From positions 1 to 29,753 of the forward strand of contig JAMOUT010000081.1 of NCBI GenBank assembly GCA_027061995.1: a stretch of DNA of 29,753 bases, given 5' to 3'. The notes under the pieces are model-generated. The model saw only the letters and a program-made list of their open reading frames with translations. It ran no database searches and was not told where the DNA came from. Shown here piece by piece: positions 1-5,885 of the stretch; the stretch's first letter is position 1; every line of letters starts with the position of its first letter. The stretch comes from Candidatus Aminicenantota bacterium (GTDB lineage: Bacteria > Acidobacteriota > Aminicenantia > JAMOAD01). The position numbers and the translations under genes were made by a program.

Positions 1-112
1 CATTATGACTTTTACAAGCCGAAAACAAGAATAACAAAAACAATATTAATAATACGGGATAAGCAATCTGTTTTACTCCGAAATTTCTAATCCCCGATTC
101 TCCGTTCTCCAT
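1..112 (-). CDS. N-terminal fragment of a lipoprotein (runs off left edge)
   Basis: Reading leftwards, an AAAGGAG ribosome binding site (124..118) precedes an ATG at 112..110. The 37 visible codons stay open to the window edge. The product has a polar N-terminus of about 15 residues (MENGESG...), then a hydrophobic stretch rich in Leu and Phe, ending in a lipobox LFSAC at residues 29-33 followed by KSHN. This is a type II (lipoprotein) signal, though the n-region is longer than usual. Nothing of the mature protein is visible, so the function cannot be inferred. The export signal and the RBS make a real gene likely. Confidence 0.7.
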   Translation of the reverse strand, partial: MENGESGIRNFGVKQIAYPVLLILFLLFLFSACKSHN

Positions 113-120
113 AATGTCTC

Positions 121-510
121 CTTTATAAAAGCTTCAAAGCTTAAAGCCAAGAGCCTCAGGGCAGCTTTCTGGGCTCAAATAGCTATTGGAGCCCAAAGCA
201 TAGAACCTCGAAGCTTCAAAGCCACAAGCTCTTTTAAAGCTTTTTTTAAAATATACATCAGCATAAGCTGAGTGCTTTATTAATATTATTTATACAATAT
301 TAAAGAGATTTTTGCAAGAGATTTAAAAAAGCCTCCAAGCCTCGGAGCATCGGAGCCTCGAAGCATCAAAGCTTTTTAAAACCGTGCAAGCTTTTGCAAG
401 AGCTTTATGCTTTAATAGCTTTAAGCCCAAAGAGCTGCCAAAAAATGTTTTTAGCTCCGAGGCTTTATGCTTTTGGCTTCTTCTTCGGCTTCGAGGCTCT
501 AATTTACTGC
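121..510. repeat. AGC-periodic degenerate repeat region, both orientations
   Basis: This gene-free stretch is filled with short variants of an octamer close to C-R-R-A-G-C-M-T. At 335-374 five units lie in tandem: CCAAGCCT, CGGAGCAT, CGGAGCCT, CGAAGCAT, CAAAGCTT. Similar strings lie at 129-160 and 206-235. The complement appears at 453-500, so the 12-mer GAGCCTCGAAGC (353-364) has an exact inverted copy at 488-499. A near-perfect 26-nt palindrome built on TGGGCTC...GAGCCCA lies at 170-195, a hairpin TCAGC-ATAA-GCTGA at 258-271, and an inverted repeat TAATATT/AATATTA at 281-302. Related sequence recurs at 24361-24455. The stretch 511-754 is AT-rich and shows nothing I can name. The open frame at 384-608 looks like repeat sequence rather than a gene. 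Confidence 0.7.
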
Positions 511-754
511 TCGGCTGCTTGACTTTTCAGACAACATCTTTGGGCTTCAATTCTTGGAAATTTTTTCTTCTCTGTTTCGGGGTTATCTTTCATATCTTAA
601 ATCAATAGGTATGAAATTTTAAAATATTAAATTTTAAATCTTTGTTAAATTCCGAGCTTCTCTTTCAGACTATTGTCCAAACTGTTTTTATTAATCATTA
701 TCTCAATTGTTTTAAGTTTGAAATATGCTTCCGAAATATAATAATATCTCTTTT

Positions 755-1519
755 CTATTTAGTTTTTTTTCCCCTCGAACCTAAAGAATCGAGTCGGGCT
801 CTTATTGCCTTAACTTCATCCAAGTTTGTTGATATATAGTTGTATTCGGGAAGAGTTTCATCACTTCTGAATGTTATATCAAGGTTAATTTTTCCGGACG
901 GGTCAAATTCAATATTAGGGAAAGCATCGTGAACCTGTGTGCATCCCGTCTTTTTAACAAAATCTTTTACACTGTCTTTATTTAATCCTACCGCCGGTAA
1001 AATCTCAATCCTCCCGTCACTTTTGTCTATCAGTTTTTTTATTGTTTCAGCCCCCTCTATTGCGGAAGGTTTTTGACCTGATGTCAGAATTCTTTTAACC
1101 CCGAGATCAATGCAGATTTCCAGGGCTTCAAAAGGGTCGGGGGTAAGATCAAAAGCTCTGTGAAAAACTATATCTTTTCCCTCCGTCTTTTTAAACAATT
1201 TTTTGCATTTTTTGACATCGATTTTCCCTTTCTCATTCAATATCCCTATTGCATACCCGTCGATATCATATTTTCCCGCTTCTTCCATATCTCTTTCCAT
1301 AATATCAATTTCATGGGAATTATAAACAAATCCTCCCGCTCTCGGTCTTATCATTGTGATGATAGGGATGGAGATTTTTTTCTTTGCTTCGATTATTGTT
1401 CCTATTGAGGGGGTTAAACCTCCGAGAGAGCAGGATGAATTAAGCTCTATCCTATCCGCTCCCCCTTTTTCCGCAATTATTCCTCCGAGAACAGAACCTA
1501 CACACACCTCTAATTTCAT
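755..1519 (-). CDS. cutC: CutC family protein
   Basis: A 254-residue protein collinear with CutC, a TIM-barrel family traditionally called copper homeostasis protein; its true biochemical role is unsettled. Family signatures are visible: LEVCVGS at the N-terminus, GADRIEL (about 20-26), GGLTPSIG (33-40), MIRPRAGGFVY (56-66), TFHRAFD-like VFHRAFDLT (about 118-126) and ILTSGQKPSA (144-153). GGAGG five bases before the ATG fixes the start. The tail after about residue 230 (LDSLGSRGKKTK) is basic and probably unstructured. It is a single gene, divergent from the next gene to the right, and has no functional neighbour here. No hairpin terminator is obvious downstream, where the repeat region begins. 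Confidence 0.93.
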   Translation of the reverse strand: MKLEVCVGSVLGGIIAEKGGADRIELNSSCSLGGLTPSIGTIIEAKKKISIPIITMIRPRAGGFVYNSHEIDIMERDMEEAGKYDIDGYAIGILNEKGKIDVKKCKKLFKKTEGKDIVFHRAFDLTPDPFEALEICIDLGVKRILTSGQKPSAIEGAETIKKLIDKSDGRIEILPAVGLNKDSVKDFVKKTGCTQVHDAFPNIEFDPSGKINLDITFRSDETLPEYNYISTNLDEVKAIRARLDSLGSRGKKTK

Positions 1520-1643
1520 AATAACCTCCGAAAAGAATTTATTAAAATATCATATTAAGCTGTTTTCGGCAATTATCGGTAAAACAGATTCTTAGGGAAA
1601 GCAATACTTGAGGGTTTCAAAAATGGATTTTTTTTTATTCTTG

Positions 1644-1652
1644 TGATATTAT
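1644..1652 (+). promoter_or_regulatory. Extended -10 promoter element
   Basis: The sequence TG-A-TATTAT matches an extended -10 box and lies 8 bases before the RBS AAAGGAGG (1660-1667) of the following ORF. No good -35 is visible. Similar TGnTATxxT boxes precede three other genes in this window. Confidence 0.4.
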
Positions 1653-1681
1653 ATTTTTTAAAGGAGGTTAAAACGGGTGAG

Positions 1682-2221
1682 TTGATTGATTATTCGATGA
1701 AAACTGATTTTCGGTATATGATAAATCATGGATGGAAAAATTTCGGATTATGTTTAATCGGTTTGAAACAAATTATTTCGCAAATTATTCCCGTTTTCTT
1801 CGGAAAATTAAAAATAAAAGATAGGCATAGGGTAATCGAAAGCGTAAAGAATATTACAGGGGAAATTATTATATATAATCTTTTGTTTCTGTTTAAGGAT
1901 GAAATAAAAGATGAAAACCTTGATATGAATTTCAACGGATTGTTTTTTAATTCGGAGTCTGTTGGTTATAATTGTTTTAAAAGCTATTATATTGGCGAGA
2001 TGGTAGCAAAGAAGATAGTTTTAATAATTTTACTTATAATCTTTGGGATATTAAAACAAAAGGGTGATAAATCTGTTGTATCCGTCAAAATTAATTTTTT
2101 GTCTGATGGTGATAGAAGCATATTTAATGGTGTTAACGGTTTTTGTTTAAATAATCTTAACAATTATTCGGAAATAGGAAATAGAGATGTTCTAAGGAAT
2201 TTAATTGGTAGAATGTTTTGA
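1682..2221 (+). CDS. Unrecognised hypothetical protein
   Basis: An open frame of about 179 codons that I do not recognise. It is rich in Ile, Asn, Phe and Lys. One strongly hydrophobic segment (VAKKIVLIILLIIFGIL, about residues 107-123) could be a membrane helix. The C-terminal part is polar and Asn-rich. A strong AAAGGAGG lies at 1660-1667, but the start is unclear. GTG at 1677 gives only two codons before a stop; TTG at 1682 is 14 bases from the RBS; ATG at 1697 is 29 bases away. The frame is open further upstream to 1643, but that overlaps the probable -10 box. The mismatch between RBS and start could mean reinitiation, a recent frameshift or a decayed gene. Confidence 0.4.
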   Translation: MIDYSMKTDFRYMINHGWKNFGLCLIGLKQIISQIIPVFFGKLKIKDRHRVIESVKNITGEIIIYNLLFLFKDEIKDENLDMNFNGLFFNSESVGYNCFKSYYIGEMVAKKIVLIILLIIFGILKQKGDKSVVSVKINFLSDGDRSIFNGVNGFCLNNLNNYSEIGNRDVLRNLIGRMF

Positions 2222-2251
2222 AAAAGGATAAAAATAATTTTAATTACAGCT

Positions 2252-2274
2252 TGGTATAATACTATTATAGGAGG
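2252..2274 (+). promoter_or_regulatory. Extended -10 promoter and RBS of the 57-aa membrane protein
   Basis: TG-G-TATAAT (2252-2260) is a full extended -10 box, followed by AGGAGG at 2269-2274 and an ATG at 2282. Transcription would begin near 2266-2268, giving a leader of about 15 nt that is little more than the ribosome binding site. Confidence 0.6.
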
Positions 2275-2281
2275 AAAAAGA

Positions 2282-2455
2282 ATGAGGTTAAATGCTCCGA
2301 AAAAGATAGTGTGGATACTATCTTTTATCTTTGCAGTTGTTAGTTTGGTCGGTAATTTTGTTGCACTTCCCTTAATTAATGGAGTTTTAGTATATTGGTC
2401 TATGTTTGTGGCATGGCTATTATTATTCCTTGCGACCTTTCTTAAAGGGATGTAA
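2282..2455 (+). CDS. Small two-helix membrane protein
   Basis: A 57-residue protein beginning MRLNAPKKIVW. It has two hydrophobic segments, about 9-32 and 37-54, joined by a short turn around PLINGV, and ends FLKGM. AGGAGG lies 7 bases upstream and a perfect TATAAT further up, so expression is well supported. Short proteins with an xxxPKKIVW start and a C-terminal TFLKG-like end are common in anaerobic bacteria and have no assigned function as far as I know. It probably sits in the cytoplasmic membrane with both ends on the same side. No neighbour suggests a role. Confidence 0.75.
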   Translation: MRLNAPKKIVWILSFIFAVVSLVGNFVALPLINGVLVYWSMFVAWLLLFLATFLKGM

Positions 2456-2464
2456 TCAATAATT

Positions 2465-2656
2465 ATTAACCCTAAAAAAACAAAGTAATCTTTTAAAAAA
2501 TGTTGATTGTTTAAAAAAAGAGAGGGGAAGTTTGCGTATCTTTTGATAAAAGCAATGCTTTTATTGGAATTTTAATTATTATTTTATTAAGGGTTAAATC
2601 AAAATACCGCTAATAAGCGGTTAAAGGATTTCTTCCCCTTTTCCGTTTGATTTAAC
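2465..2656 (+). ncRNA. Putative structured RNA or cis-regulatory element upstream of rex
   Basis: This gene-free stretch carries unusually many complementary segments. AGAGGGGAAG (2521-2530) pairs with CTTCCCCTTT (2632-2641). ATAAAAGC-AAT-GCTTTTAT (2546-2564) and ACCGCT-AATA-AGCGGT (2606-2621) are simple hairpins. GTTAAATCAAA (2593-2603) is the exact complement of TTTGATTTAAC (2646-2656). TTAACCCT (2466-2473) can pair with AGGGTTAA (2590-2597). The last two pairings compete for the same bases, and the 11-bp stem crosses the 10-bp one, giving either a pseudoknot or alternative folds. I do not recognise a known RNA class (no SRP, RNase P or tmRNA core motif seen), and strand is assumed from the flanking genes. 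From 2657 to 2811 I see only AT-rich spacer. Confidence 0.4.
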
Positions 2657-2811
2657 ATGATAATTGCTTTATTTGTGTTTGTGAACTAAGACAAGGAATG
2701 TTGTGATATTATTTGGAAACTATCATTATGCTTTAGAGTAGAATCTGTCAATCATAAGTTTCTTTGTTTGAAAAATAATTGAAAAAAAATATTTAATTTG
2801 TTCTGATTTTG

Positions 2812-2844
2812 TGCTATACTATGTGATTGTGAGAACAAGCACAT
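2812..2844 (+). promoter_or_regulatory. rex promoter with overlapping Rex-like operator
   Basis: TG-C-TATACT (2812-2820) is an extended -10 box. Seven bases later comes TTGTG-8 nt-CACAT (2827-2844), matching the Rex operator consensus TTGTGAANNNNTTCACAA in nine of ten outer positions with the right spacing. The inner spacer is less symmetric. The operator would begin about at the transcription start and ends on the AT of the rex start codon, so bound Rex would block initiation. The predicted leader is only about 16 nt with no clear Shine-Dalgarno. Autoregulation and NADH-responsive control of the whole downstream operon are inferred. Confidence 0.6.
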
Positions 2845-3487
2845 GAATAGGATGAATTTTATAAAACCTGCTATTCCCGAAACAACCCTGAGAAGATTAC
2901 TCTATTATATGAGATGTCTGAGAACTTACAAAAAAGACGGGGTTAAAACTGTTTTATCCGATAATATAGCAAAAAAATGCGGAGTTAAAAGTTCGGTAGT
3001 AAGAAAAGATCTCTCCTATTTCGGAGAATTCGGTGTCAGGGGAAAAGGTTATGATGTTGATGAATTGTGTCATAAACTTGATACTATGCTTAACAGTCTC
3101 GGTCCGATTAATACGATAGTTATAGGAGCGGGAAAACTCGGCACGGCTATAATAAATCACTCAAAAGAAAATTTTAAAACAAATATTATAGCCGCTTTTG
3201 ATAAAAACAGGGATAAAACAGGTAAAAATATAAATGGTGTTCCCGTGTATTCTTTGGATAAACTTGAAGATATAATAAAGGAAAATAATATTAAAATAGC
3301 GGTTATCGCAATTCCCCCCTGTGAGGTTCAACCAGTGGTTGACAGGCTTGTATCCGCCGGAATCAAATCCATATTAAGTTTGGCACTTCTTCCCATAAAT
3401 GTTCCCGAAGGGGTGGAAGTATCTTTTTTTGATGTATTGTCCGAAGTTGAATATCTGTTTTTAAAATTAAATTTTAAGGAGAGTTAA
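2843..3487 (+). CDS. rex: Redox-sensing transcriptional repressor Rex
   Basis: A 214-residue protein, the normal Rex length. The N-terminal winged helix (about 10-70) has IPETTLRRL and the diagnostic VRKDLSYFGEFG-VRGKGY block. A Rossmann domain follows with GAGKLG (95-100) and the dimer-swapping C-terminal helix (about 195-214). Rex binds DNA when NADH/NAD+ is low and releases it when NADH rises. ATG at 2843 keeps the family N-terminus; no strong Shine-Dalgarno precedes it. Its stop at 3485-3487 directly abuts the ATG of the mnhE-like gene, making rex the first gene of the respiratory operon rather than a remote regulator. A Rex-like operator covers its own start. Confidence 0.95.
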   Translation: MNRMNFIKPAIPETTLRRLLYYMRCLRTYKKDGVKTVLSDNIAKKCGVKSSVVRKDLSYFGEFGVRGKGYDVDELCHKLDTMLNSLGPINTIVIGAGKLGTAIINHSKENFKTNIIAAFDKNRDKTGKNINGVPVYSLDKLEDIIKENNIKIAVIAIPPCEVQPVVDRLVSAGIKSILSLALLPINVPEGVEVSFFDVLSEVEYLFLKLNFKES

Positions 3488-3976
3488 ATGAGGGTAATTA
3501 TTTCTACCTTTGTTTTATTTGTTATCTGGGTAATACTTACTCAGAGTTTTGATCCTCAGGAACTAATAACCGGTTTTATTGTAGCTTTCATAGTCAGTAT
3601 GATCTCTCCTGCCATAGCCGGCGAGAAAACCGGAAAATGGTTTCAGCCGAAAAGATATATCTATCTCATAGTATATCTTTTTTATTTTATATGGCAGATG
3701 ATAAAATCAAATATTGATGTTGCAAAAAGGGTGATAAGCCCTAAGCTTCCCATTAAACCGGGGATAGTGAAAGTTAAAACAAAGTTAAAGACAAATGCGG
3801 CAAAATTAGCGCTTGCAAATTCAATAACCCTGACTCCGGGTACTCTTACGGTTGATATAGTGGGAGATGAATTTTATATCCATTGGATTGATGTCGGAAA
3901 TTGTGATGATGTTCATAGAAATTGTCAGGAGATTGCTGAAGGTTTTGAAAAGTATTTGGAGGTGATCTTTGAGTAG
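3488..3976 (+). CDS. mnhE: MnhE/MrpE-like (MbhA-like) membrane subunit
   Basis: A 162-residue protein of the MrpE family. It starts with a hydrophobic region (VIISTFVLFVIWVILTQS, about 2-19), has a second about 24-42 and a third about 55-76 after a basic loop, then a soluble domain containing the family signature LANSITLTPGTLTVDI (about 100-115) and FYIHWIDV. In Mrp antiporters and in Mbh/Mbx complexes this subunit belongs to the ion-translocating membrane module. GGAG lies 6 bases before the ATG, and the gene abuts rex. Here it opens a run of Mrp-type genes in the order E, F, G, DUF4040, E/B, C, D, as in archaeal mbh/mbx clusters. Confidence 0.9.
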   Translation: MRVIISTFVLFVIWVILTQSFDPQELITGFIVAFIVSMISPAIAGEKTGKWFQPKRYIYLIVYLFYFIWQMIKSNIDVAKRVISPKLPIKPGIVKVKTKLKTNAAKLALANSITLTPGTLTVDIVGDEFYIHWIDVGNCDDVHRNCQEIAEGFEKYLEVIFE

Positions 3977-4226
3977 TATACTTATTATAGTTTTGTCTCT
4001 TGTTAGTTTGGCAACACTGTTGGCAACAATTAGAATAATTCAGGGGCCTACAATCCCCGACAGGGCTGTTGGGCTTGATACCGCGACCACTATTACAACA
4101 GCTATGATAGTTCTTTTTTCCCAAATATTTCATAGAGCAATCTATCTTGATATTGCACTTGTTTATGCTGTCCTTGCTTTTCTCGGTGTAATTGCGATTT
4201 CAAGATATCTCGAAGGGGGAATGTGA
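3969..4226 (+). CDS. mnhF: MnhF/MrpF-like (MbhB-like) membrane subunit
   Basis: An 85-residue, three-helix protein of the MrpF family, with the signature RIIQGPTIPDRAVGLD (about 22-37) between helix 1 and helix 2 and ALVYAVLAFLGVIAISRYLE at the end. A TTG start is chosen because GGAGGTGAT (3958-3966) sits immediately upstream and no in-frame ATG fits. The gene overlaps the end of the mnhE-like gene by 8 bases, implying translational coupling. It is a structural part of the Mrp half of the complex. Confidence 0.9.
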   Translation: MSSILIIVLSLVSLATLLATIRIIQGPTIPDRAVGLDTATTITTAMIVLFSQIFHRAIYLDIALVYAVLAFLGVIAISRYLEGGM

Positions 4227-4576
4227 TGCAATGGTATGAAATTATAGGCGTTGTAATGATTGTTACAGGAGCGTTTTTCTTGTTTCTCGGTGCTCTCGGT
4301 GTAATCAGAATGCCGGATGTTTACAATAGAATGCAAGCGGGAACAAAAGCAACCACTCTCGGTGCTTTGTCTCTGATTATGGGAGTTGGTGTTTATCATC
4401 CCGCTTGGTTTTTTAAGACGGGAATCATCTCCCTTTTTATCTTATTGACAAATCCGGTATCTTCAAATGCTCTTGCAAGAGCGGCTCATAATTCGGGCGT
4501 TCCTTTAATTGAGGAGAGTGTTGTTGATAAATATGCTGAAGATAAAGAGGAAATAAAGAAAGAGATGGAGAGTTAA
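4226..4576 (+). CDS. mnhG: MnhG/MrpG-like (MbhC-like) membrane subunit
   Basis: A 116-residue protein of the MrpG family. It has three hydrophobic segments and the family signature LGVIRMPDVYNRMQAGTKA (about 24-42), with the conserved P-D-x-Y/H-x-R-M motif. The C-terminal tail (about 95-116) is acidic and lysine-rich, longer than the core family needs. ATG at 4226 overlaps the previous stop as TGATG and has AGGGGGA five bases upstream; a GTG one codon earlier is less likely. Part of the cation-translocating membrane module. Confidence 0.9.
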   Translation: MQWYEIIGVVMIVTGAFFLFLGALGVIRMPDVYNRMQAGTKATTLGALSLIMGVGVYHPAWFFKTGIISLFILLTNPVSSNALARAAHNSGVPLIEESVVDKYAEDKEEIKKEMES

Positions 4577-4577
4577 A

Positions 4578-4829
4578 ATGGTTATTATATTGGAATATTT
4601 CATGATATTTCTTATTGTTTTAATGATAGCGCTTGCTCTTTTTGCGATAAAAACAAAAGATTTGTTATCCGCTGTAATAGCTTCCGGATTTATCTCGCTT
4701 GTTGCCTCAATTGTTTATCTGTATCTTCAAGCTCCCGATGTGGCGATGACAGAGGCTGCCATAGGAGCCGGTATTACGACTCTTATTTTTGTTGTAGCTG
4801 TTAGAAAAACCAAAGGGAGGGAAAAATGA
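4578..4829 (+). CDS. MbhD-like subunit (DUF4040)
   Basis: An 83-residue, three-helix protein corresponding to the DUF4040 segment that is part of MrpA in true Mrp antiporters but a separate subunit (MbhD) in Mbh/Mbx complexes. The core LYLQAPDVAMTEAAIGAG (about 48-65) is the family signature, including the conserved membrane Asp and Glu. GGAG precedes the ATG by 7 bases, and the stop overlaps the next start as ATGA. A separate MbhD instead of a full MrpA supports a respiratory complex rather than a simple antiporter. Confidence 0.85.
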   Translation: MVIILEYFMIFLIVLMIALALFAIKTKDLLSAVIASGFISLVASIVYLYLQAPDVAMTEAAIGAGITTLIFVVAVRKTKGREK

Positions 4830-5518
4830 GGAAAATCGTAGCAATTGTTTTTCTTGCTATCATCGGTTTTTATATTATCTCTATTTTTTCGGCTTTTCAA
4901 TTCGGAGATAAATATAAAGGTGTTTCAGAACATTATGTTAAAGAGGGAATTATTGAAAACAGAGGTGCGAATCTTGTAACTTCCATAGTTGTTAATTACA
5001 GAGGTTTTGATACTCTCGGGGAGGTTACCGTTCTTTTCCTTGCTGCAACCGGTTTATCCTTTCTCCTTTTTTCATGCAAATGTGAAAGAGAGTTTAAAAG
5101 GATAAAAAGTAGTCTCGTTTTGAGAACTGCAACGGATACGCTTTTCCCCATGATTCTGCTTTTCGGAGCATATATATTTATTCACGGACATCTGACACCG
5201 GGGGGAGGGTTTCAGGGAGGTTCTGTAATAGCTTCCGGAGTTATGCTATTGTTCCTGTCCTTTAGAAGTTTTCACCCGAATCATAAAACGCTTTCCACAA
5301 TCGAAGTTCTTGCGGGGATATCTTTCGCGGGGATAGGTCTTCTGGGGCTTGTCTATGCGAAAAGTTTTCTCGCTAATAGTGTCTTACCCCTCGGACAATG
5401 GAACAGATTAATTTCCGCCGGTGTTATCCCGTTGATATATATTGCGGTCGGTTTAAAGGTTGGTGCGGAACTTTCGGGTTTAATCTCCGATATGATTTCA
5501 ACAACGAAGGAGGATTGA
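4826..5518 (+). CDS. Fused MbhE- and MnhB/MbhF-like membrane subunit
   Basis: A 230-residue protein in two parts. Residues about 1-85 resemble MbhE: one helix, an external loop, then VTSIVVNYRGFDTLGEVTVLFLAATG, equivalent to the end of MrpA. Residues about 95-225 are the MnhB domain, with LILLFGAYIFIHGHLTPGGGFQGG-type residues (seen here as IFIHGHLTPGGGFQGGSV, about 116-133) and LIYIAVGLKVGAELS near the end. In Pyrococcus-type mbh clusters, as I recall, these are two genes, so this looks like a fusion. GGGAGG precedes the ATG, and the start overlaps the DUF4040 stop by 4 bases. Confidence 0.85.
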   Translation: MRKIVAIVFLAIIGFYIISIFSAFQFGDKYKGVSEHYVKEGIIENRGANLVTSIVVNYRGFDTLGEVTVLFLAATGLSFLLFSCKCEREFKRIKSSLVLRTATDTLFPMILLFGAYIFIHGHLTPGGGFQGGSVIASGVMLLFLSFRSFHPNHKTLSTIEVLAGISFAGIGLLGLVYAKSFLANSVLPLGQWNRLISAGVIPLIYIAVGLKVGAELSGLISDMISTTKED

Positions 5519-5519
5519 T

Positions 5520-5885
5520 ATGATATTTTTCGGTGCAAGTTTATTGTTGATACTTATAGGTTTATATGGTGCTCTTGTTAAAAGAAATCTGATTAAAATA
5601 ATAATAGGACTTTCCATAATGGATACGGGAATCAATATGCTGATAATATCACTCGGATTTGTTAAAGGGGGAACAGCCCCTATCATCAGTTTAAAATCAC
5701 TTTTTCAAAAAAACTCTCTTCTTGTTGATGTTTCAAAGATAGTTGATCCTCTTCCTCAGGCACTTGTTCTTACAGCTATTGTTATTGGTGTTGCGGTAAC
5801 AGCTATGGCTCTTTCGGTTGTTATAAGAATGTATTCTGTAAAAAAATCAATAGAAATAGATGATTTTAAGGAGTTAAAATGGTAA
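5520..5885 (+). CDS. mnhC: MnhC/NuoK-like (MbhG-like) membrane subunit
   Basis: A 121-residue, three-helix protein of the MnhC/NuoK family. It has LYGALVKRNLIKIIIGLSIMDTGINMLIISLG-type features (helix 1 to helix 2, shown in short as KRNLIKIIIGLSIMDTGIN) and the conserved end DPLPQALVLTAIVIGVAVTA (about 79-98). Residues 50-78 form a longer loop with GGTAP, as usual for MnhC rather than NuoK. AAGGAGG precedes the ATG. The stop overlaps the start of the antiporter gene by 7 bases. Confidence 0.9.
   Translation: MIFFGASLLLILIGLYGALVKRNLIKIIIGLSIMDTGINMLIISLGFVKGGTAPIISLKSLFQKNSLLVDVSKIVDPLPQALVLTAIVIGVAVTAMALSVVIRMYSVKKSIEIDDFKELKW

Noticed and set aside
121-510. CRISPR array
   Set aside because: Units are 8 bases, degenerate and without unique spacers, and no cas gene is visible.
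384-839. Open frames of 74 and 65 codons (384-608 and 642-839, plus strand)
   Set aside because: The first lies within the repeat region and has no RBS; the second overlaps the end of cutC in antisense. Neither shows a protein-like pattern.
2670-2715. TTTGTGAACTAAGACAAGG and TTGTGATATTAT as further Rex operators
   Set aside because: Only the left half-site is present in each; the right half does not match CACAA.
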